Part shown: in pieces, positions 33,305-41,227 of the stretch
Position numbering within the stretch: the stretch's first letter is position 1
Layout: each line of letters opens with the position of its first letter
NCBI GenBank assembly: GCA_965218945.1
Contig: OZ244718.1
Span: 2,852,001-2,916,000, forward strand
DNA length: 64,000 nt
Origin: DAOUJW01 sp965218945
GTDB taxonomy: Bacteria; Chloroflexota; Dehalococcoidia; Lucifugimonadales; UBA2985
Reading direction: 5' to 3'
Program-made: the position numbers and the translations under genes
The notes under the pieces: generated by a model
The model's database searches: none
What the model was told of the DNA's origin: nothing
Seen by the model: the letters and a program-made list of their open reading frames with translations, nothing else

Positions 33305-33661
33305 ATGAGAGAGTTCTTAGAGATACTAGCAAAATATGTGAGCCGCGAGCAGCCATTCTCGGTTGTGGAGGAATGGCTAGCCGGTGTTGACTGGGATGAT
33401 CCAAACCTGACCCAAGAGAATAAAGAGATCTTCGGTTTGTTCGAACTCCTTACAACCGAAGTTTCCGAGGGGTTGCGAGACCAACAAGAACTGATCGGTG
33501 AAGCTATTACATTGCTCATGAGGCAAGGCCAGAACGTTTTCCTGAATTATATGACAGTTGAAGCAACAATTCAGGCCAGTTCAGTAGACACGCCTATCAT
33601 TTTGGTAACGCCCGAGCAGGGCCAGAGAACCTGGAGTATATCACCTCAATTGGTAATCTAG
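33305..33661 (+). CDS. Hypothetical acidic protein in the portal-scaffold insert
   Basis: A 118-residue acidic protein from ATG 33305, MREFLEILAKYVSREQPFSV, continuing VDWDDPNLTQENKEIFGLFE. I do not recognise a family. It is AT-rich and divergent from the 96-residue gene, and its last 65 bases overlap the convergent DUF6941-like gene, so one of the two 3' ends could be overextended. Confidence 0.45.
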   Translation: MREFLEILAKYVSREQPFSVVEEWLAGVDWDDPNLTQENKEIFGLFELLTTEVSEGLRDQQELIGEAITLLMRQGQNVFLNYMTVEATIQASSVDTPIILVTPEQGQRTWSISPQLVI

Positions 33662-34043
33662 TAAGCAACTCGTCGTCGAAATATACGTTTACCCAGTGTA
33701 CTCCCGGCATCTCCATCCTCATACTCATGTCCGCAACTACGTTTACACCTCTGTTGCCTCCCTCAAGATGTACAGAAAGTAAGATCGGTTCTTTGGTCTC
33801 TGCTGACGGTAGTTCTGGAACAATTCTAACCGGGTAACTCCCTCTAGCCTCGCCCGATTTCAATGACAATACTAGTTTCCAATTGAGGTCGAAAGCAGGC
33901 ATTTCCTCGGGTGCTTGTGGCCCTCCACGGCTATGGGTAGTTCTGTCCACCACGTTGATTAGGGATAACATTCCCCTCTTGTCTTCAATTACCTGCTCAC
34001 AAAATGCCGCTATCTGAAGATAGGGTCCCTTCTCAAAAGCCAT
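33597..34043 (-). CDS. DUF6941-like protein
   Basis: A 148-residue protein, MAFEKGPYLQIAAFCEQVIE then GMLSLINVVDRTTHS, ending with VYFDDELLTRLPIEVIYSR. This opening (MAFEKGPYLQ-A-CE) and the NVYFDD-LLTR ending fit the uncharacterised DUF6941 family. ATG 34043 follows GAAGAGGAA; earlier in-frame starts up to 34205 would overlap the scaffold promoter. AT-rich like its two neighbours, it completes a three-gene insert in the phage module. Confidence 0.65.
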   Translation of the reverse strand: MAFEKGPYLQIAAFCEQVIEDKRGMLSLINVVDRTTHSRGGPQAPEEMPAFDLNWKLVLSLKSGEARGSYPVRIVPELPSAETKEPILLSVHLEGGNRGVNVVADMSMRMEMPGVHWVNVYFDDELLTRLPIEVIYSRFSGPARALPK

Positions 34044-34154
34044 TTCCTCTTCACCTTCTTCCTGCTTCCTGCGAGTTTCTCCGTATATTGTCCCCGAATT
34101 CATCTCCCATGACAAATGAACGCCGCCTAGCCCGTAGCCACCCCTTTCCTCTCG

Positions 34155-34198
34155 TTGACATTCCCCCCTTGCGCAGTCTATATTAGAACTGATATTCT
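34155..34198 (+). promoter_or_regulatory. Promoter and AGAAC-N4-ATTCT operator before the scaffold-like gene
   Basis: TTGACA at 34155-34160 and TATATT at 34179-34184 are 18 bp apart. AGAACTGATATTCT at 34185-34198 overlaps the likely transcription start. The half-sites are identical to those at 28779-28792, which suggests one repressor controls both transcription units. Confidence 0.6.
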
Positions 34199-34229
34199 GC
34201 AACAAGTCAACTTCTTATCAGGAGAGATT

Positions 34230-34748
34230 ATGGCTGAAGATAATGCTCAGACTACAGAGATGGAGTCAGATACAGACGTCGGCGAGGCGGTTGGAATGGA
34301 AACAGAGGAGGCCTCACAGGAGCAAACGGAGGACGCTCTGTCGGAGCGCGACCGGCGTCTGTCGGGATTGGAGGAGGCGCTGGGACAGCGGGACGCCAGG
34401 ATAGCGCACCTGGAGGCGGCTTTGGGCGAGGCGGAGGACGCCGCGAAAAGGCGTGATGAGGAGATTGAGGGCGTCACCGCCCGGCTGGCCCAGGCGGTGG
34501 AGCTGTACCGCGTCTCGCTGCTGGCGTCGGAACCGGACGTGCCGGAGGATATGGTGCAAGGCTCCACCGTCGAGGTTGTCCAGGAGTCCCTCGCGCGAGT
34601 GCGTCAGATGGTCGAGCAGGTACGAGGCCGTATGGAGGCGCGGGCATCCCTGGAGCGCACGCCCCTGGGCGTTCCGGCACGCTCGGCCCCGGACCTCTCA
34701 GCGCTGACGCCCCAGGAGAAGATACTGGTAGGCCTGAGAGGCCGCTAG
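34230..34748 (+). CDS. Phage scaffold-like coiled-coil protein
   Basis: A 172-residue acidic protein from ATG 34230, preceded by AGGAGAG. Residues 1-45 are acidic and disordered; residues about 50-95 form a long coiled coil (LSERDRRLSGLEEALGQRDA, RIAHLEAALGEAEDAAKRRD); the C-terminus ends PDLSALTPQEKILVGLRGR. Size, acidity, coiled coil and position downstream of a portal gene fit capsid scaffolding proteins, but no major capsid gene follows. Scaffold is an inference from layout. Confidence 0.6.
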   Translation: MAEDNAQTTEMESDTDVGEAVGMETEEASQEQTEDALSERDRRLSGLEEALGQRDARIAHLEAALGEAEDAAKRRDEEIEGVTARLAQAVELYRVSLLASEPDVPEDMVQGSTVEVVQESLARVRQMVEQVRGRMEARASLERTPLGVPARSAPDLSALTPQEKILVGLRGR

Positions 34749-34775
34749 AGGCAGGCTTCCGAAGAACGGAGCCTG

Positions 34776-35072
34776 CTAGGAGTCGGGCAGGTCCTCTATC
34801 ATCTTGTAGAACTCCTCCTCGGTGAAGGCCTTGAGGGTGGTGATGCGAATATGCCCCTGGCCGGCGGCGGACAGGGAGGCAGTAGCCATCACCTCATCGC
34901 TGGGGGCCTCGATTATGGCGACCACGTCGTACTGCCCCAGGGTGTAGAAGCGCTGTATCTTGATTCCGACTGCCTCCAGCTGCTTATTGGTCTCATCCCT
35001 CAGCCTTGGGAGGTCCCGGATGTTCCTTGTCCCTTCGTCGGTAAAGTTCCCCAGGACTATGTAGTGCGGCAT
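34776..35072 (-). CDS. GYD domain protein
   Basis: A 98-residue protein: MPHYIVLGNFTDEGTRNIRD, then FYTLGQYDVVAIIEAPSDEV and AAGQGHIRITTLKAFTEEEF. The pattern (YI-L-NFTDEG, LGxYDVV-I-EAP) is that of the GYD family, dimeric ferredoxin-like small proteins of unknown function. ATG 35072 follows AGGAGGGACGAT. It marks the return to chromosomal genes after the phage remnant. Confidence 0.88.
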   Translation of the reverse strand: MPHYIVLGNFTDEGTRNIRDLPRLRDETNKQLEAVGIKIQRFYTLGQYDVVAIIEAPSDEVMATASLSAAGQGHIRITTLKAFTEEEFYKMIEDLPDS

Positions 35073-35151
35073 ATCGTCCCTCCTGATTCCGGCATTAGCC
35101 CGTTTTCTCGTGCGATGACATTGTATCACTGATGGAGCGGCCTGAGACCGT

Positions 35152-36429
35152 CTAGCCTACGGCGCTCCTCGACACCTTCTGTGGCTTGCGCACCAGCAGA
35201 ATCAGGAAGGCGGCCACGAGGCTGAGGACCGACAGGGCAAGGAAGGGGCTGGAATAGCTGCCCGTCACATCGAAAAGGAACCCGGCAAAGACGGGGCCGA
35301 TGAGGGACAGAGAGTTGGTGACCACCATTGAGACGCCGGTGATGCTGGCAAACCGCCTTCTCCCGAAGAGCTCGCCCCGGTAGGCGGTGAGGGCTGCTCC
35401 CCGGCCGCTCCAGCCCGGGGCGAACAGCAGCCCGAAGAGCACGAACATGAAGACGGTGTTCCCCACCGCAAAGACGAACAGGGCCGCCGTCTGGAATAGC
35501 AGAAACCCGGCTATGACGTACCGCTTGTCGAAGATGTCGGCTATGTACCCGCTGAAGATGCGGAAGAATATGCCGACGCCGGTGTATATTGTCACCACCA
35601 GCCCGGCCATTTGCAGCGAGACCCCAGCCTGCACCATTCGCTCGATCTGGTGGACAGCCAGCGCCGACAGGGACATTACGGCAATCCCGTGGACAAGGGA
35701 GACCATCCAGAAGGCCTGGCTGTGGAGGGCCTCCTTCACAGTCATGTCGTCCTCATCATCATAAGCGCTTCCGGTTACTGCGTCCTGGCCGGAGGGGTCA
35801 TCCGCATTGGAAGGAGGGGCCACATCGCCGTCCGGGAGAAGGCCGTAGTCTTCCGGACGGTCACGCAGCACCATAGTGATGGGGGCTATCAGCGCCCAAA
35901 CAATCAGGGCGCAGATAATGGCGGCCGTCCTCCAACCGACACTGTCGACTGCCCAGGTCAGCAGCACTATGAGCAGACCGCCGACGTTCACTCCCACGGT
36001 GGCGACGGCCATAGCCCGGGCGCGCAGTCGATAGAACCAGTTGGTCAGCGAGGACATGATCGCCAGGAAGCCGCCGATGCCGGTTCCCAGGGCAATCACC
36101 ACAAGGGCGATGTAGAAGGAGAGCAGGCTGTCCACGCGGCTGAGCAGGATGAAGCCCACGCCCAGGATGGCCAAGCCAACGGCCACCATCTTGCGCGGAC
36201 CTACCCTGTCGACGAGGTAGCCCTCCACCGGACCCAGGAAGCCGGACTCGGCCCTGGAGAGGGCAAAGGCCCCCGAAAGGAGGGCGCTGCTCCAGAGGTA
36301 CTCCCGTTGCAAGGCGGAGAAGAACACCCCCAAGCCGTGCAGGCCCGCTATCCCCAGTAACACCATGACCAGGGAGCCGGCCGAGAGCACCCAGTAGCCG
36401 TAGAATATCCTTGGTTTGGTCGTTCTCAT
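35152..36429 (-). CDS. Major facilitator superfamily transporter (OFA/monocarboxylate-like)
   Basis: A 425-residue membrane protein with about 12 hydrophobic segments, beginning MRTTKPRIFYGYWVLSAGSL. FYGYWVL at the first helix and a long polar central loop (DYGLLPDGDVAPPSNADD, DPSGQDAVTGSAYDDEDDMT) fit the MFS group that includes oxalate:formate and monocarboxylate exchangers. The loop between helices 2 and 3 reads YLVDRVGPRKMVAVG, the MFS G-x-x-x-D-R-x-G signature. Substrate unknown. I prefer ATG 36429 over an upstream start at 36495. Confidence 0.88.
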   Translation of the reverse strand: MRTTKPRIFYGYWVLSAGSLVMVLLGIAGLHGLGVFFSALQREYLWSSALLSGAFALSRAESGFLGPVEGYLVDRVGPRKMVAVGLAILGVGFILLSRVDSLLSFYIALVVIALGTGIGGFLAIMSSLTNWFYRLRARAMAVATVGVNVGGLLIVLLTWAVDSVGWRTAAIICALIVWALIAPITMVLRDRPEDYGLLPDGDVAPPSNADDPSGQDAVTGSAYDDEDDMTVKEALHSQAFWMVSLVHGIAVMSLSALAVHQIERMVQAGVSLQMAGLVVTIYTGVGIFFRIFSGYIADIFDKRYVIAGFLLFQTAALFVFAVGNTVFMFVLFGLLFAPGWSGRGAALTAYRGELFGRRRFASITGVSMVVTNSLSLIGPVFAGFLFDVTGSYSSPFLALSVLSLVAAFLILLVRKPQKVSRSAVG

Positions 36430-36621
36430 GGCTTCACACTCCGGGGGCTGCGCGGCAAGGAGCGGGCGCGGCCAAGGGACGCGGGACAAACTCAAGACGG
36501 CCTGTCTGTACTTGGACTATCCGTCAACCCGTTGGGAAGCAGTCGTCCTGCGCCATATCCGAAAGACAGGTCTTACTTCGCCGTCGATAGGACAGCCCCT
36601 GAGCACTGGCGAGTATACTAA

Positions 36622-37825
36622 GGAAGGTCTGAACAATGTGTTGCCAGGCTGATTTCTTGATTGCTGGGTGCAGAAGCAGACTTACCCTCCTGGTTATTGG
36701 CCTTGGTTTTTGAAGATGCGGTTAATTTCGGCCCTCTTTGCCCTCTCCTCTTCGGCCGCTTTGCGGCTTCAGTCCCGCTTTTGGGCCTACTACCCCCCAG
36801 GTCAACCAGCCAAGAGGCCCCGGGCCCGGTTCAGGTTGGACAGCCCCAGCAGCAGCGCCAGCCGTTCTGTGTTCTTGGCCAAGCCCCGGTAGCGTACTTT
36901 AGCGTAGCCGAATACCCCCTTCACGTCCCAGAAGGGATGTTCCACCTTAGCTCGCACCGACGCCTTAGACTTCTCCGCTAAGGCTACCAGACTCCCCGAA
37001 TCCAGCTTTCGTCGCTGTCCCGGCTTCATAGCCACCTGCCACTGTACCCCCAACTCCAGATTCTCGGACCGCTTCTCCACCCCTGTGTATCCGGCATCCC
37101 CCCATACCTGCTGCTCCCCACCATGCAATAGACGATGGGCTTGGGTCACATCATGCACGTTGGCCGGCGTTGTTGAGAAGCTGTGTACCAAGCCTGTCCG
37201 GGAGTCTACACCAATGTGCAGCTTCATCCCGAAATGCCACGCATTCCCCTTCTTCACCTGGCGCATCTCCGGGTCACGCTGCCCCGCCCCGTTCTTCGTT
37301 GACGACGGCGCTGCTATGATGGTGGCGTCCACTATGCTCCCCTCCTGCAGCCGTACCCCCTGCTTCTCCAGGTGACCTTTAATCTCCTCAAACAACCCCT
37401 GACCCAGTTGATGCTTCTCCAACAGGTGGCGAAAGTGTAGTATCGTGCTCTCGTCTGGCAGGTCTTCCGACAGCCTGAGACCCACGAACCGCCTCACCGA
37501 CTCTGCCTCATACAGCAGATCTTCCATACCAGGGTCACTCAAATTGTAGCAGAGTTGGACTACGTGCACTCGCAGCATCACCGACAGGGAGTAAGGCCGA
37601 CGACCCCGCTCCGCCTTAAAGTAGTGGGGCCGGATGCGCTCCTCCAACGTCTCCCAGGGTATCAGACATTCCATCCGCTCCAGAAAGACCTCTCGACGGG
37701 TCCTGCGCTTCTTGTGCCGGTATTCCAAGTCGGCGAAGGTGGGCTGGTCAGTCATGGCGTCCTCCCTGGCTTTTGCTTGCTTTGCCTAAATTATGCCATA
37801 ATCAGGGACATTATTCAGAGATTCC
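36622..37825. mobile_element. Complete IS5-family insertion sequence (1204 bp)
   Basis: The element carries one transposase gene and is bounded by 18-bp terminal inverted repeats, GGAAGGTCTGAACAATGT at 36622-36639 and the complement of GGAATCTCTGAATAATGT at 37808-37825 (15 of 18 positions match). Both ends abut a direct repeat CTAA (36618-36621 and 37826-37829), fitting the 4-bp YTAR target duplication of IS5-group elements. It is inserted between the MFS transporter and rph, hitting no gene. Confidence 0.9.
36802..37755 (-). CDS. IS5-family DDE transposase
   Basis: A 317-residue transposase. The N-terminal part has RRPYSLSVMLRVHVVQLCYN, LSDPGMEDLLYEAESVRRFV and GLRLSEDLPDESTILHFRHL, the IS5 helical region. 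The DDE residues are visible as EGSIVDATIIAAPSSTKN (D1), QQVWGDAGYTGVEKR (D2) and the C-terminal VEHPFWDVKGVFGYAKVRYR (E). The length and all three acids suggest an active enzyme. It occupies most of the element at 36622-37825. Confidence 0.95.
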   Translation of the reverse strand: MTDQPTFADLEYRHKKRRTRREVFLERMECLIPWETLEERIRPHYFKAERGRRPYSLSVMLRVHVVQLCYNLSDPGMEDLLYEAESVRRFVGLRLSEDLPDESTILHFRHLLEKHQLGQGLFEEIKGHLEKQGVRLQEGSIVDATIIAAPSSTKNGAGQRDPEMRQVKKGNAWHFGMKLHIGVDSRTGLVHSFSTTPANVHDVTQAHRLLHGGEQQVWGDAGYTGVEKRSENLELGVQWQVAMKPGQRRKLDSGSLVALAEKSKASVRAKVEHPFWDVKGVFGYAKVRYRGLAKNTERLALLLGLSNLNRARGLLAG

Positions 37826-37829
37826 CTAA

Positions 37830-38073
37830 CAGAGGCAGCCTGTAGCAGCAAGGTCACACCACCCCCATAGTAGTCCCTACATGTTCTGGCAGTGGCAAGC
37901 CCCCCTTACCGCTCATGGTGAGCTTGCGAACCATTTAAGCGGGTATGCAGCGTCTGTGCGGTTCCCGCTAGCTCTCTTCGATATGCTCAGTGCCTGCCCC
38001 GTACTTGATACGGGGACGAGCGGTACTATTCGTCATAGCCAACACCCGTTGGGAATACCCACAACCCAGCCCG
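37830..38073. other. Gene-free stretch with dispersed palindromic repeats
   Basis: Between the IS and the rph promoter I see no gene. It contains TGAGCTTGCGAACCATTT near 37918 and the palindrome CCCCGTACTTGATACGGGG near 37998, both echoed at 49961-50015 (and the CCCCGTA type at 47353). Confidence 0.6.
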
Positions 38074-38102
38074 TTGAAAAGCCGTGTCGCTGGTGTTAGA
38101 CT
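38074..38102 (+). promoter_or_regulatory. Candidate promoter for rph
   Basis: TTGAAA at 38074-38079 (5 of 6) and TAGACT at 38097-38102 (4 of 6) are exactly 17 bp apart. The expected transcript start lies near 38109, followed by a short GC-rich hairpin (GGCGCTGAGCGCC) before the ATG at 38145. Confidence 0.5.
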
Positions 38103-38144
38103 CACCTGCGAGGCGCTGAGCGCCGGGAGGCTCGCAACAACCCC

Positions 38145-38867
38145 ATGTTCAGATCAGACGGCAGACCCAACGACCAGCCCAGAGACGTGACCATAACGCC
38201 GTCCTTCCTGGTTTTCCCGGAAGGCTCCGCGCTCATCGAAGTGGGAGAGACCAAAGTCGTATGCACGGCTACCCTGGAAGAGCGGGTGCCTCCCTTCATG
38301 AGAGGACAGGGCAAGGGCTGGGTGACGGCAGAGTACAACATGCTGCCACGCTCCACGCTAACCAGGACTGCGCGGGAGCGCGACGCCGGCAGAGCCTCCG
38401 GTCGCACTCTTGAGATACAGCGACTGATTGGACGCTCCCTACGGGCGGTTGTGGACATGAACGCCCTGGGAGAGCGCACCCTTGTGGTAGACTGCGACGT
38501 CCTGCAAGCCGACGGCGGCACTCGCACGGCCTCCATCACCGGCGCATACATCGCCCTCTACCAGGCAATGCTGTACATGGTCAATGCAGGCATTATCCGC
38601 TCCATACCCCTGAAGGGCGCAGTGGCCGCAATAAGCGTGGGGCTGGTGGACAATGAGAGCATTCTGGACCTCTGCTACGACGAGGACTCCAGGGCAGAGG
38701 TGGATTTCAACGTGGTTATGACGGACACGGGGGAGTTCGTGGAGCTGCAGGGCACGGCGGAAGGCAGCCCCTTCTCCAGAAACGCCATGGACGACCTGCT
38801 GGCCTTGGCCGGCACAGGCATCCAGTACCACTTCGAGGCGCAGCAGAAGGCTATCAAGTCCCTCTGA
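38145..38867 (+). CDS. rph: Ribonuclease PH
   Basis: A 240-residue phosphorolytic 3'-5' exoribonuclease that trims tRNA 3' ends. It shows SDGRPNDQPRDVTITPSFLV, GWVTAEYNMLPRSTLTR, RASGRTLEIQRLIGRSLRAV, DCDVLQADGGTRTASITGAY and DTGEFVELQGTAEGSPFSRN, all conserved in RNase PH. GGGAGG lies somewhat far (about 15 nt) upstream of the ATG. It is the first gene after the IS and is followed by lhgO. Confidence 0.95.
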   Translation: MFRSDGRPNDQPRDVTITPSFLVFPEGSALIEVGETKVVCTATLEERVPPFMRGQGKGWVTAEYNMLPRSTLTRTARERDAGRASGRTLEIQRLIGRSLRAVVDMNALGERTLVVDCDVLQADGGTRTASITGAYIALYQAMLYMVNAGIIRSIPLKGAVAAISVGLVDNESILDLCYDEDSRAEVDFNVVMTDTGEFVELQGTAEGSPFSRNAMDDLLALAGTGIQYHFEAQQKAIKSL

Positions 38868-38912
38868 GAACCTCGAACAGATCGTTTCCATCCAAGCGTC
38901 GGGGGAATTCCT

Positions 38913-40127
38913 ATGGATAGACAGCAATACCAGGTAGCCATTATCGGAGGCGGAATAATCGGCCTGTCCACTGCGCTGCGCCTGACGGAAAGGCATCCCG
39001 ACTGTCGAGTGGTGGTGTTGGAGAAGGAGCCTCAGCTGGCTCAGCACCAGACCGGCCACAACAGCGGGGTTATACACTCCGGCATCTACTACGCGCCCGG
39101 GTCGAGCAAGGCCCAGTTCTGCACCGCAGGCGTGGGGCTGCTCACCCAGTTCTGCGAGGAGAACGACATAGACTTCGAGCGGTGCGGCAAGGTGATCGTG
39201 GCGACCAGCGAGTCGGAGTTCGGACGGCTGGACACGCTGCTCCAGAGGGGAATCGCCAACGGCGTCCAGGGTCTGGAGGAGATAGGGCCTGAGAGGCTGA
39301 AGGAGATCGAGCCTCACGCCTTCGGTCTGAAGGCCATCTGGGCCCCCAATACCGGGATAGTCGACTACAAGAAGGTTGCCAACGCATACGCCGCCAAGAT
39401 CAGGGCAAGCGGCGGAGAGATAGTGACCGACGCAACCGTCCGGGCCATCCGGGAGAGCGAGGGATCGCTGGTGGTGGAGACCACCCAGGGCGAAGTTAAG
39501 ACCAGCCATCTGATTAACTGCGCCGGACTCGCGGCGGACAGGGTCGCTCGCATGATGGGCATAAGGCCAAACGTGAGGATCATACCCTTCAGAGGTGAGT
39601 ACTACACGCTCAAAGATGACCGCCGGGACCTGGTAAAGGGACTCATCTATCCCGTGCCAAACCCCAGCCTCCCATTCCTGGGCGTACACTTCACCAAGAG
39701 GATCAACGGAGAGGTGGAAGCAGGCCCCAACGCGGTGCTGGCCTTCGCGCGGGAGGGGTACACCAAGACCAGCTTCAAGATGGGCGAGTTCATGGACACC
39801 CTGTCCTACGGGGGCTTCTGGTCGATGTCGCGGAAGTTCTGGAAGGTGGGCATTGCAGAGATGCACCGCTCCTTCAGTAAGTCCACCTTTGTGAGAGACC
39901 TCCGACGCCTACTCCCGGATATAACGTCCGATGACGTAGTATCGGGAGGAGCCGGCGTACGAGCGCAGGCCGTGAACCCGAATGGCTCTCTGGTGGACGA
40001 CTTCCGCATCGAAGAAACCCGGGGAGCCATCCACGTCCTGAACGCGCCATCACCGGGGGCCACGTCATCCCTCGCTATAGGCAGCTACATTGTTGACATG
40101 GCGTCCAAGTCCTTCGACTTGGGGTAG
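38913..40127 (+). CDS. lhgO: L-2-hydroxyglutarate oxidase
   Basis: A 404-residue FAD-dependent oxidase of the DAO superfamily. The dinucleotide-binding start is YQVAIIGGGIIGLSTALRL; QTGHNSGVIHSGIYYAPGS is the diagnostic LhgO/YgaF segment; IWAPNTGIVDYKKVANAYA, LINCAGLAADRVARMMG and PFRGEYYTL follow, with GAGVRAQAVNPNGSLVDDF near the C-terminus. It oxidises L-2-hydroxyglutarate to 2-oxoglutarate and passes electrons to the respiratory chain or oxygen. Length is normal. Confidence 0.93.
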   Translation: MDRQQYQVAIIGGGIIGLSTALRLTERHPDCRVVVLEKEPQLAQHQTGHNSGVIHSGIYYAPGSSKAQFCTAGVGLLTQFCEENDIDFERCGKVIVATSESEFGRLDTLLQRGIANGVQGLEEIGPERLKEIEPHAFGLKAIWAPNTGIVDYKKVANAYAAKIRASGGEIVTDATVRAIRESEGSLVVETTQGEVKTSHLINCAGLAADRVARMMGIRPNVRIIPFRGEYYTLKDDRRDLVKGLIYPVPNPSLPFLGVHFTKRINGEVEAGPNAVLAFAREGYTKTSFKMGEFMDTLSYGGFWSMSRKFWKVGIAEMHRSFSKSTFVRDLRRLLPDITSDDVVSGGAGVRAQAVNPNGSLVDDFRIEETRGAIHVLNAPSPGATSSLAIGSYIVDMASKSFDLG

Positions 40128-40209
40128 GGGCGGGTAAACTACCCATAAACCCGCCTGCCCGCGACTTGTAGTATTTGCTAAGCCAAAGATAAACTTTCAT
40201 CTGAGGCTA

Positions 40210-40238
40210 TTGACACATTACACGGAAACGGATAGACT
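40210..40238 (+). promoter_or_regulatory. Candidate promoter for the second R-M operon
   Basis: TTGACA at 40210-40215 (full consensus) and TAGACT at 40233-40238 lie 17 bp apart. They sit about 90 bp upstream of the methylase start at 40330, which itself has AAGGAGG. Confidence 0.5.
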
Positions 40239-40329
40239 GAGTGGCGCACAGATGGTCTAATGTCGCTTACTGTAAGCTCTACTGCCGTAACCGCTTGCAG
40301 GGCTGACACCAAAAAGGAGGCAAGTACCA

Positions 40330-41209
40330 ATGAGCAGATTGCCGTCTCCAATATATCTGCAAGGGGAATTGACCGAGGTAGGAGGTAAGAGTTCTGAGAG
40401 CAAAAGACGTAGCCGACGTAAGCTGATAGCGTTCGGCTGGTACGGAGGCAAATATAACCACTTGGGCTGGCTGCTGCCCCTGCTCCCCGAAAGTCCACTA
40501 CTGTGAGCCATTTGCCGGATCAGCAGCTGTTCTACTGAACAGACGCCCCTCACCGGTAGAGACGTACAATGACATTGATGGCGAGATAGCTAACTTCTTC
40601 AAGGTATTGAGAGACCGAACAGAGGATCTGGTAAAGCACATAGCGCTTACTCCATTTTCAAGAGAGGAGTTCTACTGGGCTGTATCAGAGGGCACAGAGC
40701 ATCTTGACGATTTAGAGCGCGCCCAGAGATTCTTCATACGCGCCCGCCAGTCCAGAACGGGTTTGGCTCAGACCGCATCCCTGGGTCGTTGGGCCAACTG
40801 CAAGAACACGAGCAGGGCGGGAATGTCCGGTGTAGTTTCACGTTGGCTTGGTAGTGTAGAGCACCTACCGGAGATAGCCATGCGATTGCTCAGAGTCCAG
40901 ATTGAGAACAGACCGGCTGTAGACGTAATCCGCTTATACGACAGCCCCAACACCCTCTTCTACTGCGATCCACCCTACCTCCACTCCAGCCGTGGTGACA
41001 GCAAGGCATACGGATTTGAGATGGAAGAAGAGTCTCACAAAGAGCTTTCCGAGGTGCTTCGCAACTGCAAGGGTAATGTAGCTATTTCCGGCTACAGGTG
41101 CGATCTTATGGACGATCTGTACAAGGACTGGCAATGCCATGAAGCTCTACCCAAGCTCTGTCACTCAGTGAAGGAGCAGAGGCAAGAGGCCCTTTGGACC
41201 AATTTCTAG
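40330..41209 (+). pseudogene. Dam-type (D12 class) DNA adenine methyltransferase, frameshifted
   Basis: The gene begins at ATG 40330 behind AAGGAGG and reads MSRLPSPIYLQGE..., then KLIAFGWYGGKYNHLGWLLP and LLPESPLL before a TGA at 40504-40506. In another frame from 40502 the protein continues CEPFAGSAAVLLNRRPSPVE (motif I) through KVLRDRTEDLV, FYCDPPYLHSSRG (motif IV, DPPY) to the natural end QRQEALWTNF at 41209. A single indel near 40500 separates the two parts exactly between the substrate lysine region and the SAM motif. It pairs with the restriction gene downstream. As read, it cannot make a full enzyme. Confidence 0.85.
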
Positions 41210-41227
41210 AAGTATGAATGACGCAAT

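Noticed and set aside
36661..36981. Plus-strand frame with a hydrophobic start inside the IS
   Set aside because: Overlaps the transposase C-terminus and the IS end on the opposite strand; no ribosome site or similarity.
38439..39866. A 475-codon minus-strand frame over rph and lhgO
   Set aside because: It spans two intact plus-strand genes and has no motif.
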